Source: Serpula lacrymans var. lacrymans S7.9 (Eukaryota > Basidiomycota > Agaricomycetes > Boletales > Serpulaceae). Taken from it: a stretch of DNA of 64,000 nt. A model generated the notes under the pieces. The model was given only the letters and a program-made list of their open reading frames with translations, did not search any database and was not told the origin of the DNA. The stretch lies in assembly GCF_000218685.1 (NCBI RefSeq), contig NW_006763301.1:1178001-1242000 (forward strand), given 5' to 3'. Shown here one piece after another: positions 10,395 through 22,692 of this stretch; within the stretch, counting starts at the first letter, position 1, and each line of letters starts with the position of its first letter. Position numbers and translations under genes: made by a program.

Positions 10395-11687
10395 TCACTG
10401 GTGCAATAGCTTATCAAAACCTTCTACTGTCCATTGCACCGCTTTCTTCACAGGTGCCACCTGATCCAAGAAACTGGAACACCCAAGCATCCCCGCCCTC
10501 GTCCACGCATCTACCATCAAGTTCCCCCATAACATCATCCACGCCATTGTCCACAGCCACCCTACCCAGCCTCCTACGCGCCGTCGAGTCACACGCTCAA
10601 ACGCGGCTTCGAGTAATATACCGACTCCCATCATCCCAAACGAGACCAACGTGGGCCATGCATCGACTTCTGCGTCTATAGCGAACGTGGCAATATGATG
10701 GTACACCCCAGACGCGAGAAAAGCACCCATAACTACCCCAGCGCGTCCCCCTACGAAGCCAAACCAACGTCCTATGAATACAAAGCTTTGACGGAAGAAC
10801 TGATGCCATCTTCGCCCCCACATTTCTTTAAGGGATGTTGCACGCCATGGTTTGTCAAAGATAGGAGGCCATTGGGAAGGATCGTGACCGAGGAAAAATA
10901 TGCTCACGAAAGCACCGAAATAGTACCCGCAATGCATGAAATTGAAGATTACAAAGGCAGTGAGTGTGGCAATGATGCTGGAACGGGTATACCGTAGCAG
11001 AGGCGCGAGAGAAGGGTCAAATGTAGTGCCACCTGACGAGGAGCCAATTGTTTCGGGAGAAAAAGACTTTACAGCGGTGTGCAGAGTGCCACATATGAAC
11101 GTATACCAAACAAAGAGCATGAAAGTCGAAGCCAGGAAACGGACTTTCGAGCCTGTTGGACGCGTATCCGGCGGTATGTAAAGACCTCGTGACCAATTCC
11201 AGCCAACGCCCCGAAGACTGCACACTAGATCAAGAGCATTCATAAATAGGTTAGAGTACTCTGGCACGGCCTCAGCTTTCGTCCCCAAACCCTCCTTGTT
11301 GAAAGAGTATCTGACTGCTTGCCGGCGATATGGTTCGATTTGAGAAGTCCACTCAAGCGTACGTACAGTGATCAGGAATATCACTAGCTGTTATGGGCAT
11401 CGATATCAAGATGGTGGCCAAGTAAATAAACAGAAAACACTTACATGCTTTAGCGCATCCAGCGCCTGATCTGTAATCAAGACCGCACGAAATACCGCAA
11501 GCACCGTTATTGGAAGCAAAATGATGCGAATAGGTTGGGTACGGGGAAGAAGTACAAGGACTGCTGTTGTATAATAACAAAGTAGGAGTGGAAGAATATG
11601 TGATGCAAATGTTTGGAAAGTCAGCGGAAGTTTAGGTTTTGAGCGGAGGATATCCGAGAAAGCATGGCCAGCGCTGGATAAAGACAT
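10395..11687 (-). CDS. Wax-synthase-like membrane acyltransferase (411 aa)
   Basis: Two exons on the minus strand: 11687-11445 (81 codons) and 11387-10395, joined by a GTAAGT...CAG intron in phase 0. The product is rich in membrane segments (HILPLLLCYYTTAVLVLL, IILLPITVLAVFRAVL, STFMLFVWYTFICG, SIIATLTAFVIFNF, GILLEAAF, WLWTMAWMMLWG). The wax synthase domain is marked by WRATSLKEMWGRRWHQFFRQ, then SFVFIGRWFG and the conserved FLASGVYHH histidine pair expected at the acyl-transfer site of MBOAT-like enzymes. Related fungal enzymes acylate terpenoid or fatty alcohols; the substrate here cannot be read from the sequence and no terpene or polyketide core gene lies in the window. Short relics resembling its C-terminal end occur in the duplicated segments at about 20.3 and 50.4 kb. 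Confidence 0.8.
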
Positions 11688-13257
11688 TATGACCTAAGCG
11701 ATGTGGTGGGGACGCCAGAGTCACTAGTATTTCAAGTTATGTATGGTTTTTGTACTTCGCAGGGGCAGGGTTGGGTCAGGGAGCCGAATTGGGGTGAGTG
11801 CTTGTAACTTGACCCATAAAGATGAACATATTCCACTTGAAGAAAGCGTTCGCAATTTGAGCATCTTATTGGCGCAAGAGGACCGAAGGTTGGACTACAC
11901 GCAGTGCTTTGAGGAGAATCGAGCCGCGAACACGAAGTGGCAGAGTGATAGATTTAGCTCTATCATGGCCATGCACGGCATGCAGTTTGAACTCAGCGGC
12001 GTACTCCCCTGTCCTCGTCTCACAGCGGAACTCGAAAGCAAATGTGGTGAAAACTTCACTAAATGTGAGGGTGAGGGCCACGATTACTTCCCAGAAATTG
12101 CCTAGAGATAGGCCCATTAAGGCGTTGTTATAGCTAGTGTTGGTGGTGCTTACGTTTATCTTCATAACTTGAACCTCGTTAAAGAACGCTTATTGCCTTA
12201 TTTTTGTCATGGCATGATGATATAGATCAACGAGTTTTTCGAACTTCTTTATATGCTGAAAATCATTTTGTCGACGTAGCTGGCAGTACAAACATGATGA
12301 TGATTATGCACTGTGCTTGATGCCTCCACCAGTTGGAAACAAGGTGATCTTTGTCTCAGCATGTGACCTTGATTCAATCCATCTTCAAGTTATCGGCGTT
12401 TCTCGTTCTCTGCATTTGGAACAAACGTGTGAGATTCGTCTCAGCCGGGGTGGTTGATACAATTACTTGTGCTTGTATCTTCAACTGTTCCGGAACGAAA
12501 CGAACTATGATGAGACCTGATTCACGCTGGGTGAATGTGAACTTCGTAAACAGAAGCCCGTCGCTAACATGTGTCGCAGTTGAGATACTGTGTGACGAAC
12601 CTGTCCTGAAAACGACACCTTTGGGTCGTCATACTTGTACTTCAACATTACAGCTTGAAGGGTTCCATGGATATAGCTAACTAATCACCAGATTTCAATA
12701 ATACAGTATTTATTGTAATGACGAAGATTGACCTGACCTTATTTACTGTCAATGGCAAATATGACCTGGGACTTCTGCAAAGGTTCAATGATAATCATGA
12801 GAGAAACCTTGGAGTGAGGCCAGTGACTTTCGCTGGTGATTCCCTCGGGGTTAGCGAGACCCCCGAGGTTAAGGAGGTTAGGTGTGCACAGTCAAACGTC
12901 AACCATAGTGAATCTCGGCGACTCAAAATATAGGCAGACGAACACTTTCTTTGAGCGTAGGCTTCGGTTGGGGCGTGAAGTTCACACCTACGTTCGAACT
13001 AGTGTCTTCTCTATTCAAATAGGCCAGAACGAGCTTCGAGCTTCCCAAATCCACACGTCTTCATATGGCAGCTCTTAGAGCGAGAGGACGGTTTCCCTGG
13101 TCGAAACGATATCATCCGTGAAATAGTTAATCTCCAGAGTACTTGCGAATGGTAGGAATAGCTCCATCATGCGGACAAGTGGACTTAGAATCACGACTGT
13201 GCTCTGGTCGTCCATTAAAGCAGGTTACATTTACTCATACTACAATTCCAGAAGTCT
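11688..13257. other. 1.6 kb without a recognised gene
   Basis: Open frames of 99-120 codons occur on both strands (plus 11743-12105; minus 12165-11866; plus 12351-12680), but they overlap or lack motifs, and I recognise no family. The minus frame at 12165-11866 starts just after a GTAAGC-like donor and could be part of a small spliced gene. Nothing can be said of function. Confidence 0.3.
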
Positions 13258-13570
13258 CTAATGATGCGCCTCTTTGGCAATTTGGGCGACGTAGGGGTTG
13301 CGAGGATCCTTAGCATACTCTTCCGCTATAACACCACGCATTAGTTTATTCTACGTGCGACAGTATACGGTAACTCACATCGGACACCCATGTCTTGCAT
13401 CTTTGAAACGAGGTAGAACGTGATAGAGCTAGCAGCGAAGAAAGGCCACATTGGTCGGAGGACCTGAAGAAAGAAAAATATAAATATATTTAGCGAAAGA
13501 GGATTTTTGTTGCGATAGCGAAAGAACGACGTGCAGGCGTAGGCCACTTGCGGAATCCAAGGAAGCTCAT
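13258..13570 (-). CDS. ATP18: ATP synthase subunit J, mitochondrial (62 aa)
   Basis: Three exons on the minus strand: 13570-13535, 13463-13379 and 13325-13258. The joined product starts MSFLGFRKWPTP, continues VLRPMWPFFAASSITFYLVS and KMQDMGVR, and ends with EEYAKDPRNPYVAQ and IAKEAHH. This is the Atp18/subunit J pattern: a short matrix-facing N terminus with a PTP-x-LRPxWPFF entry, one membrane helix, and a conserved DPRNP near the C terminus. Subunit J is a small Fo component at the dimer interface of the mitochondrial ATP synthase. The length is as expected. The first intron has a GC donor (GCACGT) instead of GT: no GT donor in reach keeps the frame, whereas GC-AG does so exactly. The second intron is a normal GTGAGT...TAG. 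Confidence 0.85.
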
Positions 13571-14141
13571 TTTTTCTATAACTTGTAGATTGAATATAAG
13601 ACACAGTCTGCTGGGTGCAAATGTAGGAAACTCACTGTAACAGGCGAAGGGGACGTGGATGTTGGATGCTGGCCGGGAGAGATCGTTTTGCGGTTTCTAG
13701 CCAAGCCACGTGGCCGCCCTCTTCTTCCCGCGCCTACCCGAGCTTGACCTCTGGGGCTTGGTTTGCCAGTGCTCTTGTTCCTCATCCTCAGGTTGTTAAT
13801 CCCTTACTTGTGATATTTCCTGGCCATAGATTTCCATCACATCTTGGCACGAAAATGCAGCGAGTTACAGGCTCTATGAATTGCCAGTCAAGCTCGGTAG
13901 ACAAAGTGCTCTTTTCTCGCTCCGAGTCTCACAGTCATGTCCTCGGACGCTGTATCATCTGACAACCGTTGAGCCTCGTGCAACAGCTCCAAATACAAGC
14001 CTATCACCAACAACCTGTAAATTTGCTCTCTGACTTCCCGAGGCTTTAACTACCAACCCCAAGTTGCATCCTCTCTCACCGCTAGTGTTTTCTCAGTCAG
14101 TCGTTGACTCGTTGGTACGACCGGTACTTGTCAAAATCATA
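13571..14141. other. Divergent promoter between ATP18 and DUF4419 gene A
   Basis: The starts of ATP18 (minus) and the first DUF4419 gene (plus) are about 570 bases apart and face away from each other, so this stretch must hold both promoters and leaders. Open frames within it look like chance; no TATA box is obvious. Confidence 0.5.
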
Positions 14142-15783
14142 ATGACGCGGAGAGTATCCATCCCAATGCCGTTCTTATCACGGAAGTCCATGCATTCTTC
14201 GTGGTCTTATGCAGAGTCGCAGGGAAGTTCACCTCCTGCTGAATACATTCGTCCACCTATGCCTGTCAGTAAATTCACCGAAGACTGGGTATCAACAAGA
14301 CATGACAGTGGTACGGATGGTGAGACCAACACTATAAGTACAATCATGCCCATTCCTGCGTCCATTGCTGTCAAGCCTCGAAAGCATGGAAAATTGGTTC
14401 GTGCGACTTCTCGCAAGCTGAGACTTAACGACTCAATGGTGTGTGTTCATTCAACATGGATTTCTTACTAAGGTGTGCCTTATGTAGACTTTGCAGCCAT
14501 TGTCTTCCACTGGATCAGTATCATTTGAACTTGCGTCACCTCCTGCCTACTCGTTCACAGAAGATGATAGGCTCCATACCTTTCCCAGCGAAGACCCAGT
14601 GCAGGCGATTCTACGGCAAGCTTGTGAGGGCCAGCATAGAAGATGTGACGAGCTCCTGCAGACGTCCTTGCTTAGGAATGATCATGCCATACGCGACATC
14701 ATGCCTCAAAAACATGGCTTTGTTCATACAGTTTTGGAGGCGTATAATAACCATCGATCATTAATCATCCGCCCAGACGATGTCTGGCTAGCTATACTGA
14801 TTCAATTCAAACTTTTCGTGGATGGAAACCCCGAACTTCTGCGTCGATATTTTGTTAACCATGAAGGTCAGAAGTTCATGGAAATCAGCCCAGGTGATCG
14901 GTACTCGATGAACACTATGGAAATTTCGCGGCAAGTATCAGTACTTATGCTAGAGACTATCGTCGACGTCGATCTTCGAGAATGGATTCTGCCGCAATTC
15001 TCAACCACCACGCTGGCCGATACTACGACGTGTGCCATCGTCATGATGGCAGCGATGAAGGAGCGCTTTTCTCATGAGTATCACCTATCAAGTGGGATTC
15101 CTCGAGTAACGCTTGATGGAGAGAAAAAGGACTGGGAAAATATTCTTATTCGGATAGAAAGGTTGAAGAGATACGGGATAAAAGCTATTGCATGGTATCA
15201 CCTCCTACGCCCCGTCATTTCACGGATTATTGCCGCATGCGACTCCCCCAACAGTGCTCAAAATCTCGAATTCTGGAATAGGATCGTACACTACGAAGCC
15301 AGAGGAAGCTCTTCGCCTCTGCTTACAGGGTGGATTACGGCATTTTGTGTATTTAACGAGCAAGGAATCTGGCAGGGAAACCCGTTGAACGAAAGTCGTG
15401 GGCAGAGCGATGAGCGGAAGAAACTCCTACGCCCTGCTAATCCAATATCGCTGACGCCCGTGCAATTTACGTCTGTATACACCTTCCCCGAGCGGAACCG
15501 CAATCCATACCTGACACTCGATGGTTTCCCGTATCCGAGGATCGATAGCGACAATTTGCCGGCTGGTTATGGTCACTTGGACATCAAACTGAGCGACAAT
15601 GGCGAGTTGTTTGACACTGTACTGGTCGCAGGTTCTATTGGATCTCAGATATGCTCTCTTGAGATATCCGAGCTTTTTCGAAACGGGCTCAGGGATACGA
15701 TTAGACCTGTCGCAGGCTGGTGGTTTTTTACCAAAAGGAGAGAAACAGGAGATGACTGGTTTTCTGCACCCCCCTACTCCTAA
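14142..15783 (+). CDS. DUF4419 protein, tandem copy A (about 527 aa)
   Basis: Exon 1 is 14142-14438. Exon 2 runs to 15783 and starts at 14497 (or 14488; both acceptors keep frame, and 14497 matches copy B). The N-terminal 150 residues are Ser/Thr-rich and poorly conserved. The DUF4419 core starts about QAILRQACEGQHRRCDELLQ and continues with GFVHTVLEAYNNHRSLIIRP, DDVWLAILIQF, WILPQFSTTTLADTTT, GIPRVTLDGEKKDWENIL, RLKRYGIKAIAWYHLLRP and GWITAFCVF, ending in VRPVAGWWFF. The domain is widespread and often multi-copy in mushroom genomes; its activity is not known. This is the first of three head-to-tail paralogues sharing one intron position just before the core. Confidence 0.85.
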
Positions 15784-16407
15784 GCCTATTTCTCGCAGCC
15801 TTGCCCAAAAATCGATCTTTTGGAGCAGTGTCATTCAAATGACAAAGCGAAAACCCGAAGCACTTAGTACATTGGTACTCCACCAGTCCCATCCGAATTT
15901 CCCCCTCCACGCCAATAAATTTCTATATCTGGAGACGGCACCTATACACGTCTGTCACAAGTCAGAATTAATTTGGTGCTCCACGACAATAGCAAAATCT
16001 GGTGCAAGCTAATGCAAGTCGCACTTGCTATTACGAGTTCTGCCTCCAGGCTCACGCATATACACACAGCTTCTGTGTTCTGTAAGACATAAGCTTGAAG
16101 AATATGTGCTGCTGAAAAACACGGGGCCGCGTATATATCTTTTTCGCTTCTTACACACAGCCCTCTGATATGGCAGGAGTACTAACTCTTTTTATCGATG
16201 TCCATGTTATCTGTCATAACGTATCGTGGAGTTGCACTCTCGGACGCAGCTGCGAATTAGCATGACCTCTTTTCATTTTTTTCATTACGCAACTCGTGCT
16301 CCTCATTCATCAAAACACTACAAGACCAAATCATATTAATAAGCTCTATCTCGTCTATAAAACCAGCTTAACGTGTCTGCTATCGTCAAGCCCACAGACT
16401 GCCTGTA
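15784..16407. other. Intergenic between DUF4419 copies A and B
   Basis: About 620 bases; a possible TATA box (CTATAAAACC) near 16355 lies about 50 bases before the copy B start. No other feature seen. Confidence 0.45.
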
Positions 16408-17847
16408 ATGGGACGGTACATGTGTATTCCACTTGCTTTCTTATCGTCTAAATCTTCTCGGTCGAACACTTCTTCGTCAAATACCACCGCCAAACTTGCC
16501 AAGTCCGAAGGATTTATTCGTACAATGTCTCACAATATAATAGCTGATAATCAGGTAATAGCGGCATTCATTGTCCAGTCTGTTTGAGATATACTTACAA
16601 AATTCAATCAGCCTTCATCCACCAAGGTTACTCATTCAGTTTCGTTCGTGGTTGCCTCCCATCCTGCAGAATCCTTCACCGAGAAGGACAAACTACAAAC
16701 CACGTCCGGCGAAGATCCATCCTTAGCTATCCTGCGCCAGGCCTGTGGAGATCAGTATGAGGCTTGTAAAGAACTCCTCCAATCATCGTTACCAAGGAAC
16801 GATCCTTCGTTATATGATATTCTTCCCAAACAGCACGGATTTGTCCAGACGGTCTTGGAGGCATACAATAAGCACCGATCTCTGATCATTCGGCCTGATG
16901 ATGTCTGGCTCGCCATCCTCGTTCAGTTTAACTTTTTCGTAAACGGCAATGCCGAGTTGTTGCGCAAACATTTCGTTAGCCACGATGGGAAAAGGGAATT
17001 GGGTATATCAGCCGTTGGTGGCAGGTATTCAATTGATTTTGGTGCCATATCACGACAGATGACTGAACTTATGGAGGAAAATATCGTGGACCCCAGCCTT
17101 CGCGATTGGATAATGCCACAGTTCTCCACAACTACACTCACCGACACCACTACATACGCGATGGTGATGATGGCAACGATGAAGGAGTATTTTGATTATG
17201 GGATCTATCTGATGTGTGGAATTCCCCGTGTCACGCTTGAAGGCGAGAAACAAGATTGGGAGAATATTCTTACTCGCCTGGAAAGATTGAAGGAGTTTGG
17301 AGTACAAACCATTGCGTGGTATCATATGTTGCGTCCTATCATCACGCGATTTATTGCCGCGTATGATAATCCGGACGGTCAGGAGAATCGGAAGTTCTGG
17401 AGCAAGGTTGCGCATTATGAAAGTTTTGGAAGTGGTCCACCGACTCTTTCGGGATGGATTACCGCCTTTTGTGTCTTCAATGAAGAGGGTGCATGGAGAG
17501 GCACTGTATTTAAGGATGATCCTGAACAAGGTGTCGACCAATCGAGAGACAATCTCAAGTCTACAAATCCCGAGTCGCTCAGTCCAAGTCAGTTTGCTGC
17601 TATGTACACTTTGAAGTATAATAGGGACGATCGTCTTAAGCTCGACGGTTTCCCTTATCCCTCCATTGACAGCGACAGAATCCCGCCTGGTTACGCGCAT
17701 GTGGACGTCAAACTCGACGACAATGGTCAAACGTTTGATACTGCTTTTGTTGCGGGTTCCATCGGCTCGCAGATACTCTCAAATGGGAGAAAAACTCGTG
17801 ATAGTGTACAGCCAGTCACAGCCTGGTGGTACTTTATCAAGAATTGA
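16408..17847 (+). CDS. DUF4419 protein, tandem copy B (460 aa)
   Basis: Exon 1 16408-16554 (49 codons) and exon 2 16612-17847, joined by a GTAATA...CAG intron in phase 0. The N terminus (MGRYMCIPLAFLSSKSSRSN) parallels copy A (MTRRVSIPMPFLSRKS), which supports the start. Core motifs: SLAILRQACGDQYEACKELL, HGFVQTVLEAYNKHRSLIIR, PDDVWLAILVQF, DWIMPQFSTTTLTDTTTYAM, CGIPRVTLEGEKQDWENIL, AIAWYHMLRPIITRFIAAYD, LSGWITAFCVF, and a C-terminal VQPVTAWWYFIKN. No signal peptide or membrane helix. It is the cleanest of the three copies. Function unknown. Confidence 0.88.
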
Positions 17848-18388
17848 AATACTGTTTCTATCACACGTTCAGACAACTACTTGATTGTACTGTTTATACC
17901 GTTGTCCACGATGCAAGCTATATATAAAGTAAGATGCCGTCTTATCAGCTATCTCCATTCTTTGTCTAAGTCGCTTGTCCAGTGGCTACCTTAAAGTACC
18001 ATCGTTTTATCCAAGTTCGAGGAACAGCCCTCATTCACACCAATGTTTACGCAGCACTGTCATGGAAGCTATCTAATAACCATTTTTGGTCAATCTCCTA
18101 CCCCTTGATTCTAGCACCACCCATGAGCGCACCCATATTTCCGGAAAGAAGACATTATTTAATGCCCTTGAGCCATCCATCTAGATCATATCTGTCAAGA
18201 GTTGTGCGGCGTTTCAAAATCCATCCTTCAAGTATTCGTGCAAGGTCCATAAGAGTGATATAGGCAGTCTACTCCTTAACCCCCACAATCGTGAGTGGAG
18301 CTAATCCTCGCCACAACACTACTCATGTTCATGTTCTTTCAATCCTAGCTGTTACCTCTATCTACTAAGTCATCCCTCATCTCTGTCG
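17848..18388. other. Intergenic between DUF4419 copies B and C
   Basis: No gene recognised. A TATATAAAG sequence at about 17921 could be a TATA box but is far (about 460 bases) from the next ATG. Confidence 0.4.
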
Positions 18389-19890
18389 ATGGACAACCGA
18401 CTGGTTAGCGACAACGCCACTAGTGCATATGTGCCAATTGTACCGTCTACCGCTCCAGCTGCAACTCAGGTTCGATATGTATCTGGGGTAGCAGAATCCA
18501 CTGTAGTGGTATGTACAGTGGCAAGTTCGATAGGCACTCACTTACGGGGGGTATTTACAGGACATATCTCCAGTTCATTCTGTATCATTCTCACCAGCAC
18601 CGCATCCCGCTGAGCCATTTCCAGACCGACAATTACAGACTTCATGTGATGAAGGTCCAGCATTAGCCCTTCTGCGACGAGCCTGCACCCGTCAACATAT
18701 GAGATGTGGAGAACTTCTTCAGACATCGTTGTCCGAGAGCGATCCTTCCATCTACGACATTATACCCCAAAAAAACGGCTTTGTCCATACAGTGATGGAG
18801 GCATACAACAGGCACCGAGCACTAATCATTCGGCCGGATGACGTTTGGCTCGCCATTCTTATACAATTCAGCCTTTATGTGAACGGAAACGCTGAGCTTT
18901 TGGGAAAAAAAATTCGTGAGCCACGAAGGAAAGAAAGATTTAACTATCGTTACCGTTGGCGATCGGTACTCTATTGATTTCGGTCATTTGTCACGTGAAA
19001 TGATGAGACTTATGGATGAAAACATTGTCGATCCTAGCCTTCGCGATTGGATCATGCCACAATTTTCGACGACGACGCTCACTGACACGACAACCTTCGC
19101 TATGGCCATGATGGCGACGATGAAAAAGTACTTCTCATATGGATTCACTACCGCGTGTGGGATTCCTAGAGTCACAATCGAAGGAGAGAAACAGGACTGG
19201 GAGAGTATCCTCATACGACTAGAGAAGTTAAAGGAGTATGGAGTCAAGGCTATTGCGTGGTATCATCTTTTGCGCCCTATCATCACAAGGTTCATAGCCG
19301 CGTATGATAATCCAAATAGCAACGAAAATTTCGAGTTCTGGAGCAAGGTTGCACACTATGAGGAATTCGGTAGTGGCTCGCCCCGGCTCTCTGGCTGGAT
19401 CACTGCATTTTGTGCTTTCAGTGCTCATGGCCAGTGGCAGGCCGGTCCGATTAACGAAAACATCGAACAGAATGACGAATTTCTCCGAAGTGCCCATGAT
19501 GATCCTCAAATGCTAAGTCCAGCACAGTTTGCCGCTGTCTACTGCAACACTCCAGAGCATTATGCTCGTCTAGCATTTCTTGCACTCGATGGTTTTCCTT
19601 ATCCAATAATGAATGCTGACAACATCCCACCAGGCTATGAAGAAATTGACATTAAACTCGATGATAATGGCGAGCTGTTCGATACTGTACTAGTCGCAGG
19701 TTCTGTTGGGTGTCGGATATGCTCTGACGAAAAGTCTGGGCAGGCCGGGGGGAGCGTCAGAGATACTGTTCGGCCTGTGACAGCCTGGTGGTATTACATA
19801 AAAAAGGCAAAGGAACAAACTGCGAAAATCTCCAGATCTCAAGCCTGGGATTTTATGACTGCATCTTACGATAGTCTCGACTCTGATTGA
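18389..19890 (+). pseudogene. DUF4419 protein, tandem copy C, frameshifted
   Basis: Exon 1 18389-18508 and exon 2 from 18561. The frame matches copies A and B (LLRRACTRQHMRCGELLQTS, HTVMEAYNRHRALIIRPDDV, FSLYVNGNAELLGKK) up to a run of eight As at 18905-18912. The family then continues in the +1 frame from FVSHEGKKDL, through DWIMPQFSTTTLTDTTTFAM, CGIPRVTIEGEKQDWESIL, AIAWYHLLRPIITRF and VRPVTAWWYYIKK, to the stop at 19888-19890. Seven As would restore one frame. Everything else is intact, so this is either a very young pseudogene or a base-call error in a homopolymer. The C-terminal tail is longer than in copy B by about 30 residues. Confidence 0.8.
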
Positions 19891-21183
19891 GGGAATTTCA
19901 GATCTGGACAGTTTCCATTCGATAGATGGTCAATGATTTTACTGAGGGTTTGGGTTACCTATTCAGTGTTCCACCTGGCATTCCAGACCTATTGAAGTTC
20001 TTCGACGCCTGTGCACTTAATGCAAGTCCTACAAGTAACCAATGCAACGACCGGAGAATCGTGACAAAGTTGGGGCGTGAGTATGATAGCGAGTACCAAA
20101 CTGCATTCGCTGGTAAGTGGCCTCTTTATTTGTCAAGCTGGTGATAAGTGTTACTCGTCACGGTATCTCGAGTCGAGTCCATGATGCATCACACTATCCG
20201 CTTTAAATTCAGTCTCCTGTAAGCAGACCTATCGATCCGGAAGATATCCACAGGTGCCACTGGCACCGTATCCAAAAAAACTTGAACGATGAACTACATC
20301 GAATCTCAAGCTTTAAGCTTCAACGCCCGAACGTCCTATACTCTTTCACCTATGATCGTCACCAAGCACCACCACCACAACATCATCCACGAAATCAGAG
20401 AATATGAATATAGGCAGGTTGAGTTAAGTCCTGAGACTAAATATGACTAACCAACATGCAGAGTAACATCATATGATACACCGCTTGCCAATGGAACTTC
20501 GAAATAACACAGCTTTTAGCATTGACGAGCGGTAGAACATTTCCCGACTGACATGTAGCATGTAGTCCGTGTTAGACGGATAACATAGCCACCGTGGTCG
20601 ATCATCCTCCGAGGCTGAAAGTTGAAGGGACCTGCTCTGTATCAAGTCGATAATTAACTGGATATACAGGTCCCGATCAAGCAGGAAACAGAACACTGGG
20701 CGAGCGGATAACAATGGTACAGCTTCTCCCACGTGCACTGCATGCAAATGCGTACCTACCTTTCATCCAGAAGGCAGACAAGAAGCCCTTCATTTGAAAG
20801 GCCCTACATAAATCCCGCAGGTTATTCTGTCAATCAATTATGATAAGGTCAGCTGATACATGGAGCATGCAGCGTCAAGAGTTATCGTAATAAGAATATA
20901 CTCGGAACTTCAATCTGTCAATTGTCACTTTAGACATCGTTCCATTCAATGGATCCAGAACGAGGTACCCGTGAGCAGGAACTCAAAAAGTACGTACTTA
21001 AGCTTGTAGTGAGACAGAGATATAAGAGCGAGAGTCTGATAGAGTTCATCAGTGGCCTCTAATCCTCTTTCATCGACATCAAGCCACCAAAACCTTGACT
21101 GCACACCCATTGACCTCGTAATTCCATTATCTGTGGCTTTTTAGATTTTCAGAACAGTTTTCGAAAATTCGTCCTCAGAATCC
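19891..21183. other. Start of duplicated segment; wax-synthase-like relic
   Basis: From about 20210 the sequence is homologous to 50335 onward (left copy of the segmental duplication). Around 20250-20400 the minus strand gives a decayed text like the C terminus of the wax-synthase-like gene (WMMLWWWCLVT against WMMLWGNLMV), and the same relic lies at about 50385-50510. 20800-21180 is the phosphatase promoter and leader, well conserved between the two copies. A 72-codon frame at 19926-20144 is unrecognised. Confidence 0.45.
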
Positions 21184-22416
21184 ATGCATCAAAACACAGA
21201 ATGCCCTGTCGAATCACCCCTGTCGTCTGCCGTTGTTGACAGCATCGACAGCATCCGCGAGAGGGCTGTCGGTCATCATCATCGTCGTCGTCATCGGTAT
21301 CTCAAGTTCAATCCAGACCTCATCTTTAGAATTATCGATCCCACCAAAGTCAGGAAATCTAGCAATCCACTGCCCCCGCCTTTTGTTGGCATCGATGGCG
21401 TCCACAACATCCGCACAATAGGCCATTTTCTCCGGTCTCCCTCTGTCAAGATCAAACAAAACCTCATCTATCGGTCTGCCGACCTCAAGGGCATCACAGA
21501 GGAAGGAAAAACACAGTTTATGGGGCATGGTATCAAAACCGTCGTTGACTTGCGCTTAGAGCATGATTACGACAGTATCCCCGGCTTACCGGGTGTCGAA
21601 TGGCTATCGGTCCCTTCAGAGGAGCAACCGCCTGAAACTACCGAGGAGATAATTGGGATGTGAGTTTGCTTGGCACATTTCTGTAAAGATGTGCAAACGA
21701 CGAATTGCTTCCCTTTAGGCTCGAGAGCTTTCAAACGTTTTCATTGGAGGTTAGTTCTGCTCTGTCAATAGAAAGTAAATGTGCTAATAGATGTGTACTG
21801 TAGGCATTCATGGTAGTGTACGCTGAGGTGCTGGAGGTATCAGGAAAAGTCTTCGAACTTTTCTTCACTCATCTCAGGGACAAGCCCAATGTACCGGTTC
21901 TAGTCCATTGCTCTGGTTAGTCATCTCCTTACGATGCATGGTACTTGTCACATTCAACTTCGAATTCAGCCGGGAAAGATAGGACGGGGTTAGCGATAGC
22001 TCTGCTTCTAAAGGTACGACGACCTCTGCTACTTTTTATGGATAGGTTTACATTCCCGAACTTTAGATACTCAGAGTGGACGATTATGATATCGTTTATG
22101 ATTATACCCTGTCGAGCATTGGCCTAGGTACTGCAATGCCGGGCCTCATAACCAGTTTTGGCAATAATAATGAGGCATATCGGGAAAATCCTATAGGATT
22201 GATGAACTTCCTCAGTTCACAGTGAGTAATACTGCGACTGGGGTGCTTTTGTTTGGTTTCAGTGCTCATTATTTACTCTCAAGTCCCGATACAATGGTTG
22301 TGGCGCTGGTGCAATTATGGGAAAGTTTTGGGGGGGCAGAGAACTATTTGATGACACATACGAATTTACAACTCGAAGATATAGAGAAAATTCGCGCAAA
22401 CTTGATTCTGGAATAG
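21184..22416 (+). CDS. Tyrosine phosphatase family protein, left copy (316 aa)
   Basis: Six exons: 21184-21659, 21719-21749, 21804-21915, 21970-22013, 22067-22221, 22284-22416; all joins keep frame. An N-terminal variable, His/Arg-rich stretch leads into RTIGHFLRSPSVKIKQNLIY, RSADLKGITEEGKTQF and GIKTVVDLRLEHDY, the N-terminal pattern of the Y_phosphatase3 group. The active-site loop VLVHCSAGKDRTGLAIALL is complete: HC-x5-R with Cys nucleophile and Arg, split by an intron just after the cysteine codon and the following serine. A DYDIVYDYTLSSIGLG helix and a C-terminal WESFGGAENYLMTH complete the fold. Family members dephosphorylate phosphotyrosine or inositol phosphates; the substrate is not predictable. 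A close paralogue with identical exon structure lies at 51298-52529. Apparently functional although its neighbour VPS11 copy is dead. Confidence 0.85.
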
Positions 22417-22692
22417 AGAAGAATGGTGATCAGTGGCATAACATGTACTGTAAGAACAGACAACTTGTACAAAATAAGGGGAAAAGCACGGTTCGGTTGG
22501 TTACCATCCATCGTTCTACAGACCGTGCCATTATCAAGGATAGTTTAAGTACGTACAGATTTTACGAGCCATGGATTGAGTCTCGTACTAATTGCACATG
22601 ATACTGTTCTTGCAATTGCAATTGCAAGGACGAAATGAATGGCAGTCCTCTAAGTACTGCCAAATTAGGAAATCACTACAACTGGCAGTAGC

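Noticed and set aside
12351..12680. 109-codon plus-strand frame as a gene
   Set aside because: No signal peptide or recognised family; both strands are similarly open and no splice-supported extension was found.
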